Assembly (NCBI RefSeq): GCF_014650895.1
Contig: NZ_BMVV01000031.1
Location: 1 to 64,000, forward strand
Source: Streptomyces omiyaensis
Lineage (GTDB): Bacteria; Actinomycetota; Actinomycetes; Streptomycetales; Streptomycetaceae
Length of the DNA stretch: 64,000 nucleotides
Direction: 5' to 3'
Below, piece by piece: positions 51,264 to 59,786 of the stretch. Made by a program: the position numbers and the translations under genes. Below the pieces are notes generated by a model that made no database searches, had not been told where the DNA came from, and saw only the letters and a program-made list of their open reading frames with translations. Positions within the stretch are counted from its first letter, which is position 1. The number at the start of each line of letters is the position of its first letter.

Positions 51264-53663
51264 TCACAGCCTGAACCAGCGCTCCTCGCCGGGAAGGACT
51301 GTGAACCTCCGTTCTCCGGGCAGGACGAGGGAGAAGGGGCCTCCCGGACCGGCGGGGACGCGTACCCCCAGGCGCGCGGGGAGCATGCGCAGGCGGATGC
51401 CTCGATGGCCGCCGCAGGACAGCGTGAAGGCGAAGCGGGGCAGCTCACGGAGTGCGACGGGATCCACCCGCAGTCCCTCCGGGTCGGCCTCCAGGCCGGT
51501 GATCCCGCGCTCGACCAGGTCGATCGTGCCGGCCATCGCGCCGAGGTGGATGCCCTCTCCGGTGGTGCCGCCCTGGACGTCCGCCACGTCGGAGAGCAGG
51601 GCCTCCTCGCAGTACCGCCAGGCTCCGGCGCCCTTCAGGCGGGCGAGCACCCAGCCGTGGACGAGGCTGCTGAGGGTCGAGCCGTGGCTGGTGCGGCGCA
51701 GGTAGTAGTCCACTGTGCTCCGCCAGGTCTTGTCGTCCAGCCGGTGTCCGAGCCGTGCGAACAGTCCGGCGAGCTCGTCGGGGCGGAAGAGGTAGCCGAG
51801 CATGAGGGTGTCGGCCTGCTTCGACGCCTGGTAGCGGTTGACGGTGTCGCCCTCCGCCTCCAGGATCCGGTCCAGGCGGCGGATGTCGCCGTAGCGGGCG
51901 CGGTACGCCTCCCAGTCGAGCTCCGCCAGTTCCCCGAATCCTTCGAACTGGCTGATCACCCCTTGGTGGAACGGCACGTGCAGACGGCGTGACACGTCGT
52001 CCCACCGGGCGAGGTCCTCGTCGTCCAGGGCGAGGCGTCCGCACAGCTCCTCCCGCCGTGCGAGGGGGAGTTGGCTCAGCAGATCGAGACCGCGGGCGAG
52101 CACCCAGGCGGCGGTCACGTTCGTGTAGGCGTTGTCGTCGACGCCCGGAACCTCCGCGCCGGGATAGGCGTCGTGGTACTCGTCCGGACCGACCACGCCG
52201 CGGACGCGGTAGCGCCCCAGCGCGGGGTCGAGGACGGCGGCGCCCGCCCAGAACCGGGCGACCTCCAGCAGGATCTCGGCGCCCTCGCCGTGCAGGAAGC
52301 CGCGGTCGCCGGTGGCCCGTGCGTACTTCCAGGCGTTGTAGGCGACGGCCGAGCCGACGTGCCGCTGGAGCCGGGAGTGGTCGGGCAGCCAGCGGCCCGA
52401 GCGCGGATTGAGGTGCGTCTCCTGGGTCTCCTCGTTTCCCGAACCGCCGCTCTGCCAGGGGTACATGGCTCCGCGCAGGCCGGCGCGCCGGGCGGCCTCT
52501 CGGGCGGCCGGGAGGCGCCGGTGGCGGTACATCAGCAGTGCTCTGGCCACTTCGGGGAAGTGGAGGCCGAGGTAGGGCAGGACGAAGAGTTCGTCCCAGA
52601 AGACATGGCCCCGGTAGGCCTCGCCGTGCAGGCCCCGGGCCGGGACGCCCACGTCGAGGTCGGCGGTGTGCGGGGAGAGGGTCTGCAGCAGGTGGAACAG
52701 GTGCAGGCGCAGGATGCGGCCCGCCTCTCCGGGCACGTGCAGCTCGCCCTCCTCCCACAGCCGCCGCCACGCCGCTTCATGCGCGGCCCGCAGGGCGGGG
52801 AAGGCGGCGGCGTGGGTGGCGGCCTCGATGGCCGCTGCGAGCGGGTCGCCCGGCGGGCGGTCCGACGAGGTGCGCAGGGCCAGCGTCTTGGTGCACCACG
52901 CCGGCCGGCCCCTGGCGATCGGCAGACGGTACGCCTGCACGGTGCCGGTCGAGGTGCCGATGGTCCGGGCGGGGCGCTCGGGGCTCGTGTCCGTACGGAC
53001 GGCCAGGGCGATCAGGTGGCCCGGATCGTCCGTGCGACAGGACAGCCCGGCGACCCCGCCGGACGAGAGGACCGTGCGGTGGCCGGACAGGTGCCGGCTC
53101 TCCAGGTGGCGGTAGCGCTCGACGCCGGTGTTGGCGACGTCGCCGTCGAGCACGGACTCGACCTCGATCTCGCCGCGCCAGCCGTAGGCGTGGAAGGTGG
53201 TGCGCTGGGCGGCGAGCCCGGGGGCTCCCATGTGGACGATCCGGGTGTGTCCCACGCGCAGTCCGCGCCCCCGGGGGTCCCGGAAGAGGAGGTCGCGGTG
53301 AAGGATTCCGCGCCGCAGGTCGAGCCGGACGCCGTAGTGGCGCAGTTCGCCGGAGTCGGGTGAGAGCCACGGGCCGGCCGCTTCGCCCTCCGGCAGGGGG
53401 CGGTACCGCAGCAGCGTCCAGTTCGGGAGGTTGACGAGGTCCTCGTTCTCCACCGCGCGGCCTTCGACCAGCGAGGTGCGCCGGTCGTAGCAGCCGGCGA
53501 GGTAGGTGCCCGGATAGTGCACGGTGCCGGCGGTGCACTCGGGTGCGGAACCCCGGGTGGCGAACCGGCCGTTGCCGAGGGTGCAAAGGGCTTCCACCAG
53601 TCGCTCCCGCTCCGGCACGTATCCGGCGTACTCCCAGGTCCAGCCGTTCCTTCCCGAGTTCAC
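51264..53663 (-). CDS. glycoside hydrolase family 65 enzyme (disaccharide phosphorylase)
   Basis: Protein of 799 residues with GH65 layout: N-terminal beta-sandwich, (alpha/alpha)6 barrel and C-terminal beta domains. The catalytic acid is expected at the Glu of VVGPDEYHDAYPG (near residue 495), close to VDDNAYTNVTAAWVLARGLD. A phosphate-binding type loop RRTSHGSTLSSLVHGWVLAR follows. This suggests a phosphorylase acting on maltose, trehalose or kojibiose. GTG at 53663 overlaps the stop of the HAD gene. The pair would convert a disaccharide to glucose and glucose 6-phosphate. The exact substrate cannot be read from the sequence. Confidence 0.83.
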   Translation of the reverse strand: MNSGRNGWTWEYAGYVPERERLVEALCTLGNGRFATRGSAPECTAGTVHYPGTYLAGCYDRRTSLVEGRAVENEDLVNLPNWTLLRYRPLPEGEAAGPWLSPDSGELRHYGVRLDLRRGILHRDLLFRDPRGRGLRVGHTRIVHMGAPGLAAQRTTFHAYGWRGEIEVESVLDGDVANTGVERYRHLESRHLSGHRTVLSSGGVAGLSCRTDDPGHLIALAVRTDTSPERPARTIGTSTGTVQAYRLPIARGRPAWCTKTLALRTSSDRPPGDPLAAAIEAATHAAAFPALRAAHEAAWRRLWEEGELHVPGEAGRILRLHLFHLLQTLSPHTADLDVGVPARGLHGEAYRGHVFWDELFVLPYLGLHFPEVARALLMYRHRRLPAAREAARRAGLRGAMYPWQSGGSGNEETQETHLNPRSGRWLPDHSRLQRHVGSAVAYNAWKYARATGDRGFLHGEGAEILLEVARFWAGAAVLDPALGRYRVRGVVGPDEYHDAYPGAEVPGVDDNAYTNVTAAWVLARGLDLLSQLPLARREELCGRLALDDEDLARWDDVSRRLHVPFHQGVISQFEGFGELAELDWEAYRARYGDIRRLDRILEAEGDTVNRYQASKQADTLMLGYLFRPDELAGLFARLGHRLDDKTWRSTVDYYLRRTSHGSTLSSLVHGWVLARLKGAGAWRYCEEALLSDVADVQGGTTGEGIHLGAMAGTIDLVERGITGLEADPEGLRVDPVALRELPRFAFTLSCGGHRGIRLRMLPARLGVRVPAGPGGPFSLVLPGERRFTVLPGEERWFRL

Positions 53664-54433
53664 GGCTCCGCTCCCCACACCGCCTCCACGCACTCCATGA
53701 GGTCGGTGACGACGAGGTGGGCGCCGTGTTCGCGCAGCGCGTCGGTGGTGTGCCGGTCCGGGGTGCGGTCGACGCCGACGACGAGGCCGAAGCCTCCACG
53801 GCGGCCGGCCAGGACGCCGGCGAGGGCGTCCTCGACGACCGCGCAGTGCCGGGGGCGGACGCCGAGGACGTGCGCCGCGTGGAGGAAGAGCGCGGGGTCC
53901 GGCTTGCCCGCCAGCCCCAGCCCGGCCGCGCCCTCACCGTCCACGACGGTGGTGAGGAGCCGCTCCATGTCCGCGGACGCGAGCAGCGCACGGGCGTGGC
54001 GGGAGGCGGAGACCGCCGCGGCGGGTACGCGGAGGGAGCTCAAGGCCGTCAGGGCCCGCGAGGCGTCCTGGAAACCGGTGACCGGTCGGGCGCGCAGGGC
54101 GTCACGGAAGGCTTGCTCCTTGCGCGCGGCAACAGCCCGTACCGTGTCGCAGCCGGGCTGATCGTCCGCCGTCCCGGCCGGGAGGCGGATGCCCCGGGCC
54201 GCCAGGAAGGCGGCGGCCCCGTCGTATCTGGACCTGCCGTCGACGTACCTCCGGTAGTCGGCGTCCGCGTCGAACGATTCCCCGTTCACCGCCCCTGCCG
54301 CCCACCGGGGAAGGCAGCCGTCGAAGGCGGTCTTCCAGGCGGCGGCGTGGACGGCGGCGGAGTCGATCAGCACACCGTCGGTGTCGAGGACGACGGCGCG
54401 GGGAGGCGCGGTACGGGCTCCGTGGTCGGTCAT
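53660..54433 (-). CDS. HAD-family beta-phosphoglucomutase
   Basis: Protein of 257 residues with the HAD motifs VVLDTDGVLIDSAAVHAAAW (nucleophile and second Asp), motif II at VSASRHA, and GLGLAGKPDPALFLHAA followed by CAVVEDALAGVLAGRRGG. The arrangement with GH65 is the usual beta-phosphoglucomutase pair that isomerises beta-glucose 1-phosphate to glucose 6-phosphate. Mycobacterial Rv2006, a DosR gene, fuses HAD and GH65 domains. ATG at 54433 follows GGGAG. Confidence 0.82.
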   Translation of the reverse strand: MTDHGARTAPPRAVVLDTDGVLIDSAAVHAAAWKTAFDGCLPRWAAGAVNGESFDADADYRRYVDGRSRYDGAAAFLAARGIRLPAGTADDQPGCDTVRAVAARKEQAFRDALRARPVTGFQDASRALTALSSLRVPAAAVSASRHARALLASADMERLLTTVVDGEGAAGLGLAGKPDPALFLHAAHVLGVRPRHCAVVEDALAGVLAGRRGGFGLVVGVDRTPDRHTTDALREHGAHLVVTDLMECVEAVWGAEP

Positions 54434-54449
54434 GCGGCTCCCTGGTCGT

Positions 54450-55532
54450 TCATCCGGCACCCGTGGCCGGCGCGGTGTCGACGGCCGTGTGCTGCGGCCC
54501 GCCGAGCGCGACCTTGATCGCGCCGGTCCGGGCGGCGCGACCGAAGACGTCGTACGCCTCCTCCATCTGCCCGAGTTCGAAGCGGTGGGTGACCAGCTCT
54601 GCGGTGGGGAGCCGGCCGGCGGCCATCATCCGCAGCAGCATCGGCGTCGAGGAGGTGTCGACGAGGCCGGTGGTGAGGGTGACGTCCTTGATCCACAGGT
54701 CTTCCAGGTGGAGGGTGGCGGGCTTGCCGTGGACGCCGATGTTGGCGACGCGGCCCCCGGGGCGGACCATCCGGGTGCACATCTCGAAGGTCTGCGGCAC
54801 TCCCACGGCCTCCATGACGACGTCGGCGCCGAGGCCGTCGGTCAGGTCGGCGACGAGCTGTTCCGGTTCCTCCCCGGCCGTCGCGGCGGCGTCGGCGCCG
54901 AGCCGGCGGGCGGCGGAGAGGCGGGAGTCGTCCAGGTCGACGGCGACGATCCGGCCGGGGCTGTAGAGGCGCGCGGTGATGATCGCCGCGAGGCCGATGG
55001 GGCCCGCGCCGACCACGACGACGGTGTCGCCCGGCCGCACGCCGCCGTTGAGGACGCCCACCTCGTAGGCGGTGGGGAAGATGTCGGCGAGGAGCACGGC
55101 GTCGAAGCTGTCGACGCCGCTGGGGACCGGGTGGACGGAGAGGTCGGCGAAGGGCACGCGGACGTACTCGGCCTGGGTGCCGTCGATCAGGTGGCCGAGG
55201 ACCCAGCCGCCTCCGCCCCGGCACTGCCCGTAGCGCTGCTCGCGGCAGAAGCGGCAGCGTCCACAGGAGGAGATGCAGGAGATCAGGACCCGGTCGCCGG
55301 GCCGCACCGTCCGGACGTCGCCGCCCGTCTCCATCACGGTGCCGACCGCCTCGTGACCGAGGACCCGCCCGGGTTCGACCTCGGGCACGTCCCCCTTGAC
55401 GATGTGCAGATCCGTACCGCAGAGGGTGACGGCGTCGACGCGCACGATCGCGTCCGCCGCGTCCTTCACCGCGGGATCGGGCACGTCCTGCCACGCGACC
55501 CGGCCCGTTCCCCGGAACACGAGAGCCTTCAT
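54450..55532 (-). CDS. zinc-dependent alcohol dehydrogenase
   Basis: Medium-chain dehydrogenase of 360 residues. Zinc ligands are visible as Cys38 in VTLCGTDLHIV, His60-Glu61 in VLGHEAVG, and a structural cysteine cluster CISSCGRCRFCREQRYGQC; the nucleotide-binding GAGPIGLAAI lies near residue 170. The GTDLHI start and ADIFPTAYEVG resemble ADHs of the SCO0199 type described from the S. coelicolor dormancy cluster. It probably oxidises or reduces small alcohols to balance NAD(P)H under hypoxia. It is first in a minus-strand operon with HAD and GH65 genes. Confidence 0.85.
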   Translation of the reverse strand: MKALVFRGTGRVAWQDVPDPAVKDAADAIVRVDAVTLCGTDLHIVKGDVPEVEPGRVLGHEAVGTVMETGGDVRTVRPGDRVLISCISSCGRCRFCREQRYGQCRGGGGWVLGHLIDGTQAEYVRVPFADLSVHPVPSGVDSFDAVLLADIFPTAYEVGVLNGGVRPGDTVVVVGAGPIGLAAIITARLYSPGRIVAVDLDDSRLSAARRLGADAAATAGEEPEQLVADLTDGLGADVVMEAVGVPQTFEMCTRMVRPGGRVANIGVHGKPATLHLEDLWIKDVTLTTGLVDTSSTPMLLRMMAAGRLPTAELVTHRFELGQMEEAYDVFGRAARTGAIKVALGGPQHTAVDTAPATGAG

Positions 55533-55631
55533 GACGACCGCCTTCCCGGCCGGTCCGCGGGTCTGCTCCCACGGATCCCACCGTCAGGCTCGCTCCGCGT
55601 CACCTCCGCGCGCATGGGCCGGTCGGTCCCC

Positions 55632-55657
55632 GGCCAGGGCCCCTCGGGCCCCTGGCC
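55632..55657. promoter_or_regulatory. extended GC palindrome between divergent ADH and beta-CASP genes
   Basis: GGCCAGGG (55632-55639) and CCCTGGCC (55650-55657) pair perfectly and enclose GGGCC-type half sites. It lies 100 bases from the ADH start and 73 from the hydrolase start, so it can serve both. Confidence 0.45.
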
Positions 55658-55729
55658 CGCGGCTCCGGGCGGCGCGAGGGTGGAGTCGGACCGGTGCGGC
55701 CGGCCCCTTGCCCGAAGGAGGGCCCTCCC

Positions 55730-57157
55730 ATGTCCGAGGCAGCAGCGCACACCGTCCCGTCGGTGCCGCGCCCCGCCCTGCTCAGTTTCCTGGGCGGCGT
55801 GGGGACGGTCACCGGCAGCAAGTTCCTGGTCGAGAGCGACCATGCCCGGATCCTTGTCGACTGTGGTCTCTTCCAGGGTTTCGCGAAGCTGCGGCGGCGC
55901 AACTGGGACCGGTTCGCCCGGGACGCGGCCGACGTCCGCGCGGTGGTCATCACCCACGCCCATCTGGACCACTGCGGCTATCTGCCGCGCCTGGTCAGGC
56001 AGGGATTCCGCGGGCCGATCCTCGCGACCCCGCACACGGCCCGGCTCGCCGGAATCGTGCTGCGGGACAGCGCCCGGCTCCAGATGGAGGCGGCCCGCCA
56101 CGCCGACGAGCACGGCTGGTCCAAGCACCGTCCGGCGAAACCGCTCTACGACGAGACCGACGTCGACAGGACGCTGTCCTTCTTCGACCCGATTCCCGTC
56201 GGGGCGGACGTGGAGATCATGTCCGGCACCCGGCTGACGCTCCACCACGGCGGGCACATCCTCGGCTCGGCCTGGGCCCGCCTCACCCTGGAGGACGGAC
56301 ACACCCTGGCCGTCTCCGGCGACCTGGGGCGCCCCGGGCACCCGTTGTTGCTGCCGCCGGAACCGTTCTCCGGCGCCGACGTGCTGCTGGTGGAGTCGAC
56401 GTACGGCGACCGCCGCCACGACCAGGAATCCGCCCGCTCGGAGTTCGCCTCGGTCATCGGGCGGACCCTCGTACGGGGCGGCACCGTCGTGATCCCGGCC
56501 TTCGCGATCGACCGCACCGAGGTCGTCCTCCACGAACTGACACGGCTGCGCGAGACGGGCGTCCTGCCCCGCTCGGTGCCCGTCTACGTCGACAGTCCCA
56601 TGGCCCTGGCCGCGCTCGACGTCTACCGCGACGCCTTGCGCGAGCACTCTCCCGAGCTGCGGCCCGAGATCCTCGCCCGGGGCGAGGCCGCGCTGAGCCC
56701 GGCGCCGTTCCTCGCCGCCCGGACCGTCCAGGAATCCATCGACATCAACAGCGCGCACGGCCCCGCCGTCATCGTCTCCTCCGCCGGCATGGCCACCGGC
56801 GGCCGCGTCCTGCACCACCTCCACAGGCTCCTGCCCGACCCGCGCAACGCCGTCGTCGTGGTCGGCTTCGCCGCCGCCGGAACCCGCGCCCGGGACCTCG
56901 TGGACGGGGCCCGCACGCTGAAGATGTTCGGCGAGTACGTGCCCGTACGGGCCGAGGTCGCCGACGTGCCCCACTTCTCCGCCCACGCCGACGCCGCTCA
57001 GATCGTCGACTGGCTCCGAAACGCCCCCGCCCCGCACACCACCTACATCGTGCACGGCGAACCGGCCGCCTCCGCGACGCTGCGCGACCGCATCGACCAC
57101 GAACTGGGCTGGACGGCCGTCGTGCCCCGCTCCGGCGAGGCCGTCCTGGTCCGCTGA
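55730..57157 (+). CDS. beta-CASP metallo-beta-lactamase-fold hydrolase (CPSF/Ysh1-like RNase family)
   Basis: Protein of 475 residues. MBL zinc motif HAHLDHCGYLP (about residues 85-95) and HHGGHILGSAWARL; beta-CASP region with VDSPMALAALDVYRD and SSAGMATGGRVLHHL; final His-bearing PHFSAHADAAQIVDWL and YIVHGEP. Enzymes of this group cut RNA, but bacterial members of this subgroup often remain uncharacterised. ATG at 55730 has AAGGAGG 9 bases upstream. It is divergent from the ADH operon and probably coregulated. Confidence 0.84.
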   Translation: MSEAAAHTVPSVPRPALLSFLGGVGTVTGSKFLVESDHARILVDCGLFQGFAKLRRRNWDRFARDAADVRAVVITHAHLDHCGYLPRLVRQGFRGPILATPHTARLAGIVLRDSARLQMEAARHADEHGWSKHRPAKPLYDETDVDRTLSFFDPIPVGADVEIMSGTRLTLHHGGHILGSAWARLTLEDGHTLAVSGDLGRPGHPLLLPPEPFSGADVLLVESTYGDRRHDQESARSEFASVIGRTLVRGGTVVIPAFAIDRTEVVLHELTRLRETGVLPRSVPVYVDSPMALAALDVYRDALREHSPELRPEILARGEAALSPAPFLAARTVQESIDINSAHGPAVIVSSAGMATGGRVLHHLHRLLPDPRNAVVVVGFAAAGTRARDLVDGARTLKMFGEYVPVRAEVADVPHFSAHADAAQIVDWLRNAPAPHTTYIVHGEPAASATLRDRIDHELGWTAVVPRSGEAVLVR

Positions 57158-57160
57158 GAC

Positions 57161-57174
57161 GGGCCCATCGGCCC
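57161..57174. promoter_or_regulatory. GGGCC-N4-GGCCC palindrome upstream of the CNB gene
   Basis: GGGCCCATCGGCCC, with the same N4 spacing as the other sites, lies 76 bases upstream of the gene at 57251. Confidence 0.5.
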
Positions 57175-57181
57175 CTGGACG

Positions 57182-57196
57182 GGGCCCTCGCGGCCC
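57182..57196. promoter_or_regulatory. GGGCC-N5-GGCCC near-palindrome
   Basis: A second weaker site with a 5-base spacer (CTCGC) lies 7 bases after the first, doubling the likely operator upstream of 57251. Confidence 0.35.
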
Positions 57197-57250
57197 TGCC
57201 TCCCGTGGCACGCTTCACGGGATCCTGCAGGGGAAGGGCTGGAGGACACC

Positions 57251-57721
57251 ATGACCACCACGCGGACCCTGCTGGACGATCTTTCCCCGGAAGCCCGGAC
57301 TCGGCTCCTGGAGCACTCCCGCCCGGTCCGTTTCGACGCCGGCGTACGCATCTTCCGCGAGCGGCAGCGCGCCGACCGCTTCTGGATCATCCAGACCGGC
57401 CGGGTGGAGCTCGACACCCACGTACCGGGCCGCCGGGACGCCACCGTCGACACCCTCGTCTGCGGCGCGCTCCTCGGCTGCTCCTGGATCATGCCGCCGT
57501 ACGTCTGGCACCTCGGCGCCACGGCGGTCACGGTGGTGCGTGCGCTGGAGTTCGACGCCCGGGCGGTCCGGGAGCTGTGCGACCGGGACCCGGCCATCGG
57601 GGAGGTGGTGTTCGCGTGCGTCGCCGCGACGATGGCCCGCCGGCTGCTGACTCTCCGTGGCCGCCTGCTCGACGGCCTCGTTCCCCGGCACGGCAGCGAA
57701 TTCCTGGCCTACGCCCGTTGA
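57251..57721 (+). CDS. orphan cyclic-nucleotide-binding-fold protein (Crp-like, no HTH)
   Basis: Protein of 156 residues consisting of a cNMP-binding fold (RFDAGVRIFRERQRADRFWI, IQTGRVELD and then GALLGCSWIMPP where Crp has its phosphate-binding cassette), followed by a C-terminal helix. The GE-x(n)-RAA ligand-binding cassette is not conserved (GCSWIMPPYVWH), and there is no DNA-binding domain. It may sense another ligand or redox state via Cys. GGAGG precedes the ATG. It lies 11 bases before a CBS-BON gene. Confidence 0.72.
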   Translation: MTTTRTLLDDLSPEARTRLLEHSRPVRFDAGVRIFRERQRADRFWIIQTGRVELDTHVPGRRDATVDTLVCGALLGCSWIMPPYVWHLGATAVTVVRALEFDARAVRELCDRDPAIGEVVFACVAATMARRLLTLRGRLLDGLVPRHGSEFLAYAR

Positions 57722-57732
57722 AGGAGACAGCC

Positions 57733-58386
57733 ATGACCACACGACCGTCCACCGTCGCCGACGTGATGACCAAGAAGGTCGTCGCCGTCCGGCCCGACGC
57801 CTCCTTCAAGGAGATCGTCACCGCGATGGAACGCTGGAAGGTGACCGCGCTGCCCGTCCTGGAGGGAGAGGGGCGGGTCGTCGGTGTCGTGTCCGAGGCG
57901 GACCTGCTCCTCAAGGAGGAGTTCCACGACCACCGCCTGGGCATGGTCGAGCAGCTGCGGCGACGCGACGCCACCGCCAAGGCCGGTTCCGACCGGGCGG
58001 TGGAGCTGATGACCACGCCCGCCGTCACCGTACGGCCGGAGGCGTCCCTGCCCCGGGCGGCCCGGCTCATGGCCACCCGCCGGGTGAAGCGGCTTCCCGT
58101 CGTCGACGCCGACGGGATGATCCAGGGCGTCGTCAGCCGCTCCGACCTGCTCAAGGTCTTCCTCCGGTCCGACGAGGAACTCGCCGACGAGGTCCGCCGC
58201 GACGTCGTGGCACGCCTGTTCCCGCTCTCGCGGGACCGGATCGAGGTCCGCGTCGACGCCGGTGTGGTGACCCTGACCGGCGACGTGCGCGACAGCACGC
58301 TCATCCCGCTCGCGGAGCGGCTGACCCGGGCCGTCGAAGGCGTGGTGGACGTACGGTGCGCCCTCACCCTCGCCACCGGGGCATGA
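57733..58386 (+). CDS. CBS-BON protein, third of three
   Basis: Protein of 217 residues: two CBS motifs (KVTALPVLEGEGRVVGVVSE and RRVKRLPVVDADGMIQGVVS) and a BON domain (about 155-210; IEVRVDAGVVTLTGDVRDST). It is the closest relative of the 41796 protein. AAGGAG lies 7 bases before the ATG. It follows the CNB-fold gene by 11 bases, so the two are one operon and may form a nucleotide-sensing pair. Confidence 0.83.
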   Translation: MTTRPSTVADVMTKKVVAVRPDASFKEIVTAMERWKVTALPVLEGEGRVVGVVSEADLLLKEEFHDHRLGMVEQLRRRDATAKAGSDRAVELMTTPAVTVRPEASLPRAARLMATRRVKRLPVVDADGMIQGVVSRSDLLKVFLRSDEELADEVRRDVVARLFPLSRDRIEVRVDAGVVTLTGDVRDSTLIPLAERLTRAVEGVVDVRCALTLATGA

Positions 58387-58440
58387 ACGCGGCGGCGCCT
58401 CCCCGTGCGGGGCGCCGGCCGGCCGCGCATGCTCGAAGCA

Positions 58441-59119
58441 TGTCCGAGGTGACGACCACCGACCTGTACGAGGTCACGATGGCGCTCTCGTACCTGCGGG
58501 AGGACATGCGGGCACCGGCCACGTTCAGCCTCTTCGTACGGGACCTTCCGCCGGGGCGGGGCTTCCTGGTGGCCGCCGGCCCGGAACCGTCCCTGGACCA
58601 CCTCGCCCGGTTCCGGGTCGGCGCCGCCGACGTCGAGGAGTTCGCGACGGCGCTGCGGCGACCCGTCGCGGATCTCGCACCGCTGCGCGCACTCTCCTTC
58701 GACGGGGAGGTGCGGGCCGTGCCGGAGGGACGGCTCGTGCTCGCGGGCGAGCCGCTGCTGGAGGTCACCGCGCCGCTCCCCACCGCTGCACGCGTGTTCT
58801 CCGATCTCGGGCTCGCCGAGGGGTGCGCGATCCGGCTCGACAGCGGCGACCTGGGGCGCCGGCCCGCCGGGCCAGCGCCACGCTCGACGCCGCCGGGCTG
58901 GAGGGCGTCCGGATCATCGCGAGCGGCAGCCTGGACCTCGGTCTGCACCCCTCCGACGTCACCGTGGAGGTCGAGGACGGCCGGGTCACCCTCAGCGGCA
59001 CGGTCCGGCGTCCCGGACTCGTGCCCGTCCTCCTCAGGCCCTGCAACAGCATCGACGGGGTGGTGGGGGTCGTGGACCGGCTCCGGCGCGACGACCGGAC
59101 CTCCAGCACAGGGAAGTAG
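58441..59119 (+). pseudogene. pncB: nicotinate phosphoribosyltransferase remnant fused to a BON fragment
   Basis: Codons 1-115 match the N-terminus of PncB (TTDLYEVTMALSYLREDM, RDLPPGRGFLVAAG and GEPLLEVTAPLP). About 125 family residues are then missing; the frame resumes with GLAEGCAIRLDSGDLG. At the G run 58853-58856 the frame shifts by one base, and the next frame continues RASATLDAAGLEGVRIIASG, the correct PncB continuation. After SLD it switches into a BON domain (GLHPSDVTVEVEDGRVTLSG) and stops at TAG 59117-59119. Two deletions and a frameshift make it inactive. PncB2 (Rv0573c) is a DosR-regulon member. Confidence 0.85.
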
Positions 59120-59123
59120 CGAC

Positions 59124-59786
59124 ATGGACACTCCTCGGACACTCCCCCCGCCCGTCCGCGTGACGGCCTCACTCGACGCCCCGCTCTCCCGGTGGCTGTG
59201 GCTGGTCAAGTGGATCCTCGCGATCCCGCACTGGATCGTGCTGTTCTTCCTGTGGATCGCCCTCCTCGTCGTGACGGTGATCGCCTTCTTCGCGATCCTG
59301 TTCACCGAGCGGTACCCGCGACCCCTGTTCGACTTCGCCCTCGGCGTGCTGCGCTGGTCGTGGCGGGTCTCGTACTACTCCTACGGCGCGCTCGGCACCG
59401 ACCGCTACCCGCCCTTCAGCCTGGGCCCCGAACCCGACTACCCGGCCCGGCTCGACGTCGCCTACCCGGAGCGGCTCTCCCGCTCGCAGGTGCTCGTCAA
59501 GTGGTGGCTGCTGGCGATCCCCCACTATCTGGTCCTGGCGTTCCTCACCGGCGGCATGCGCGCCGGATGGTGGAGCGGCGGCCTGATCACCCTGCTCGCG
59601 GTCATCGCAGGCTTCGCCCTCGCCTTCACCTCCCGCTACCCCCGGGATCTGTTCGACCTGGTCGTCGGCCTCAACCGCTGGGTCCTCCGGGTCGCCGCCT
59701 ACGCGAGCCTCCTGACGGACGCCTATCCGCCCTTCCGCCTCGACCAGGGCGGGGACGAGCCGGCGCCGGCGGAGAAGTCCCTCTGA
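59124..59786 (+). CDS. DUF4389-family membrane protein
   Basis: Protein of 220 residues with two DUF4389-like repeats, each a pair of membrane helices: LVKWILAIPHWIVLFFLWIA with ILFTERYPRPLFDFALGVLR, and LVKWWLLAIPHYLVLAFLTG with TSRYPRDLFDLVVGLNRWVL, each followed by a TDxYPPF motif. Function unknown. ATG at 59124 is 4 bases after the BON remnant's stop. Its 3' end overlaps the convergent P-type ATPase gene by 64 bases. Confidence 0.8.
   Translation: MDTPRTLPPPVRVTASLDAPLSRWLWLVKWILAIPHWIVLFFLWIALLVVTVIAFFAILFTERYPRPLFDFALGVLRWSWRVSYYSYGALGTDRYPPFSLGPEPDYPARLDVAYPERLSRSQVLVKWWLLAIPHYLVLAFLTGGMRAGWWSGGLITLLAVIAGFALAFTSRYPRDLFDLVVGLNRWVLRVAAYASLLTDAYPPFRLDQGGDEPAPAEKSL

Noticed and set aside
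58387..58440. Hairpin between the CBS-BON gene and the pncB remnant as a DevR-type site
   Set aside because: GGCG...CCCC/GGGG...CGCC can fold, but it does not fit GGGCC-N4-GGCCC and is better explained as a weak terminator.
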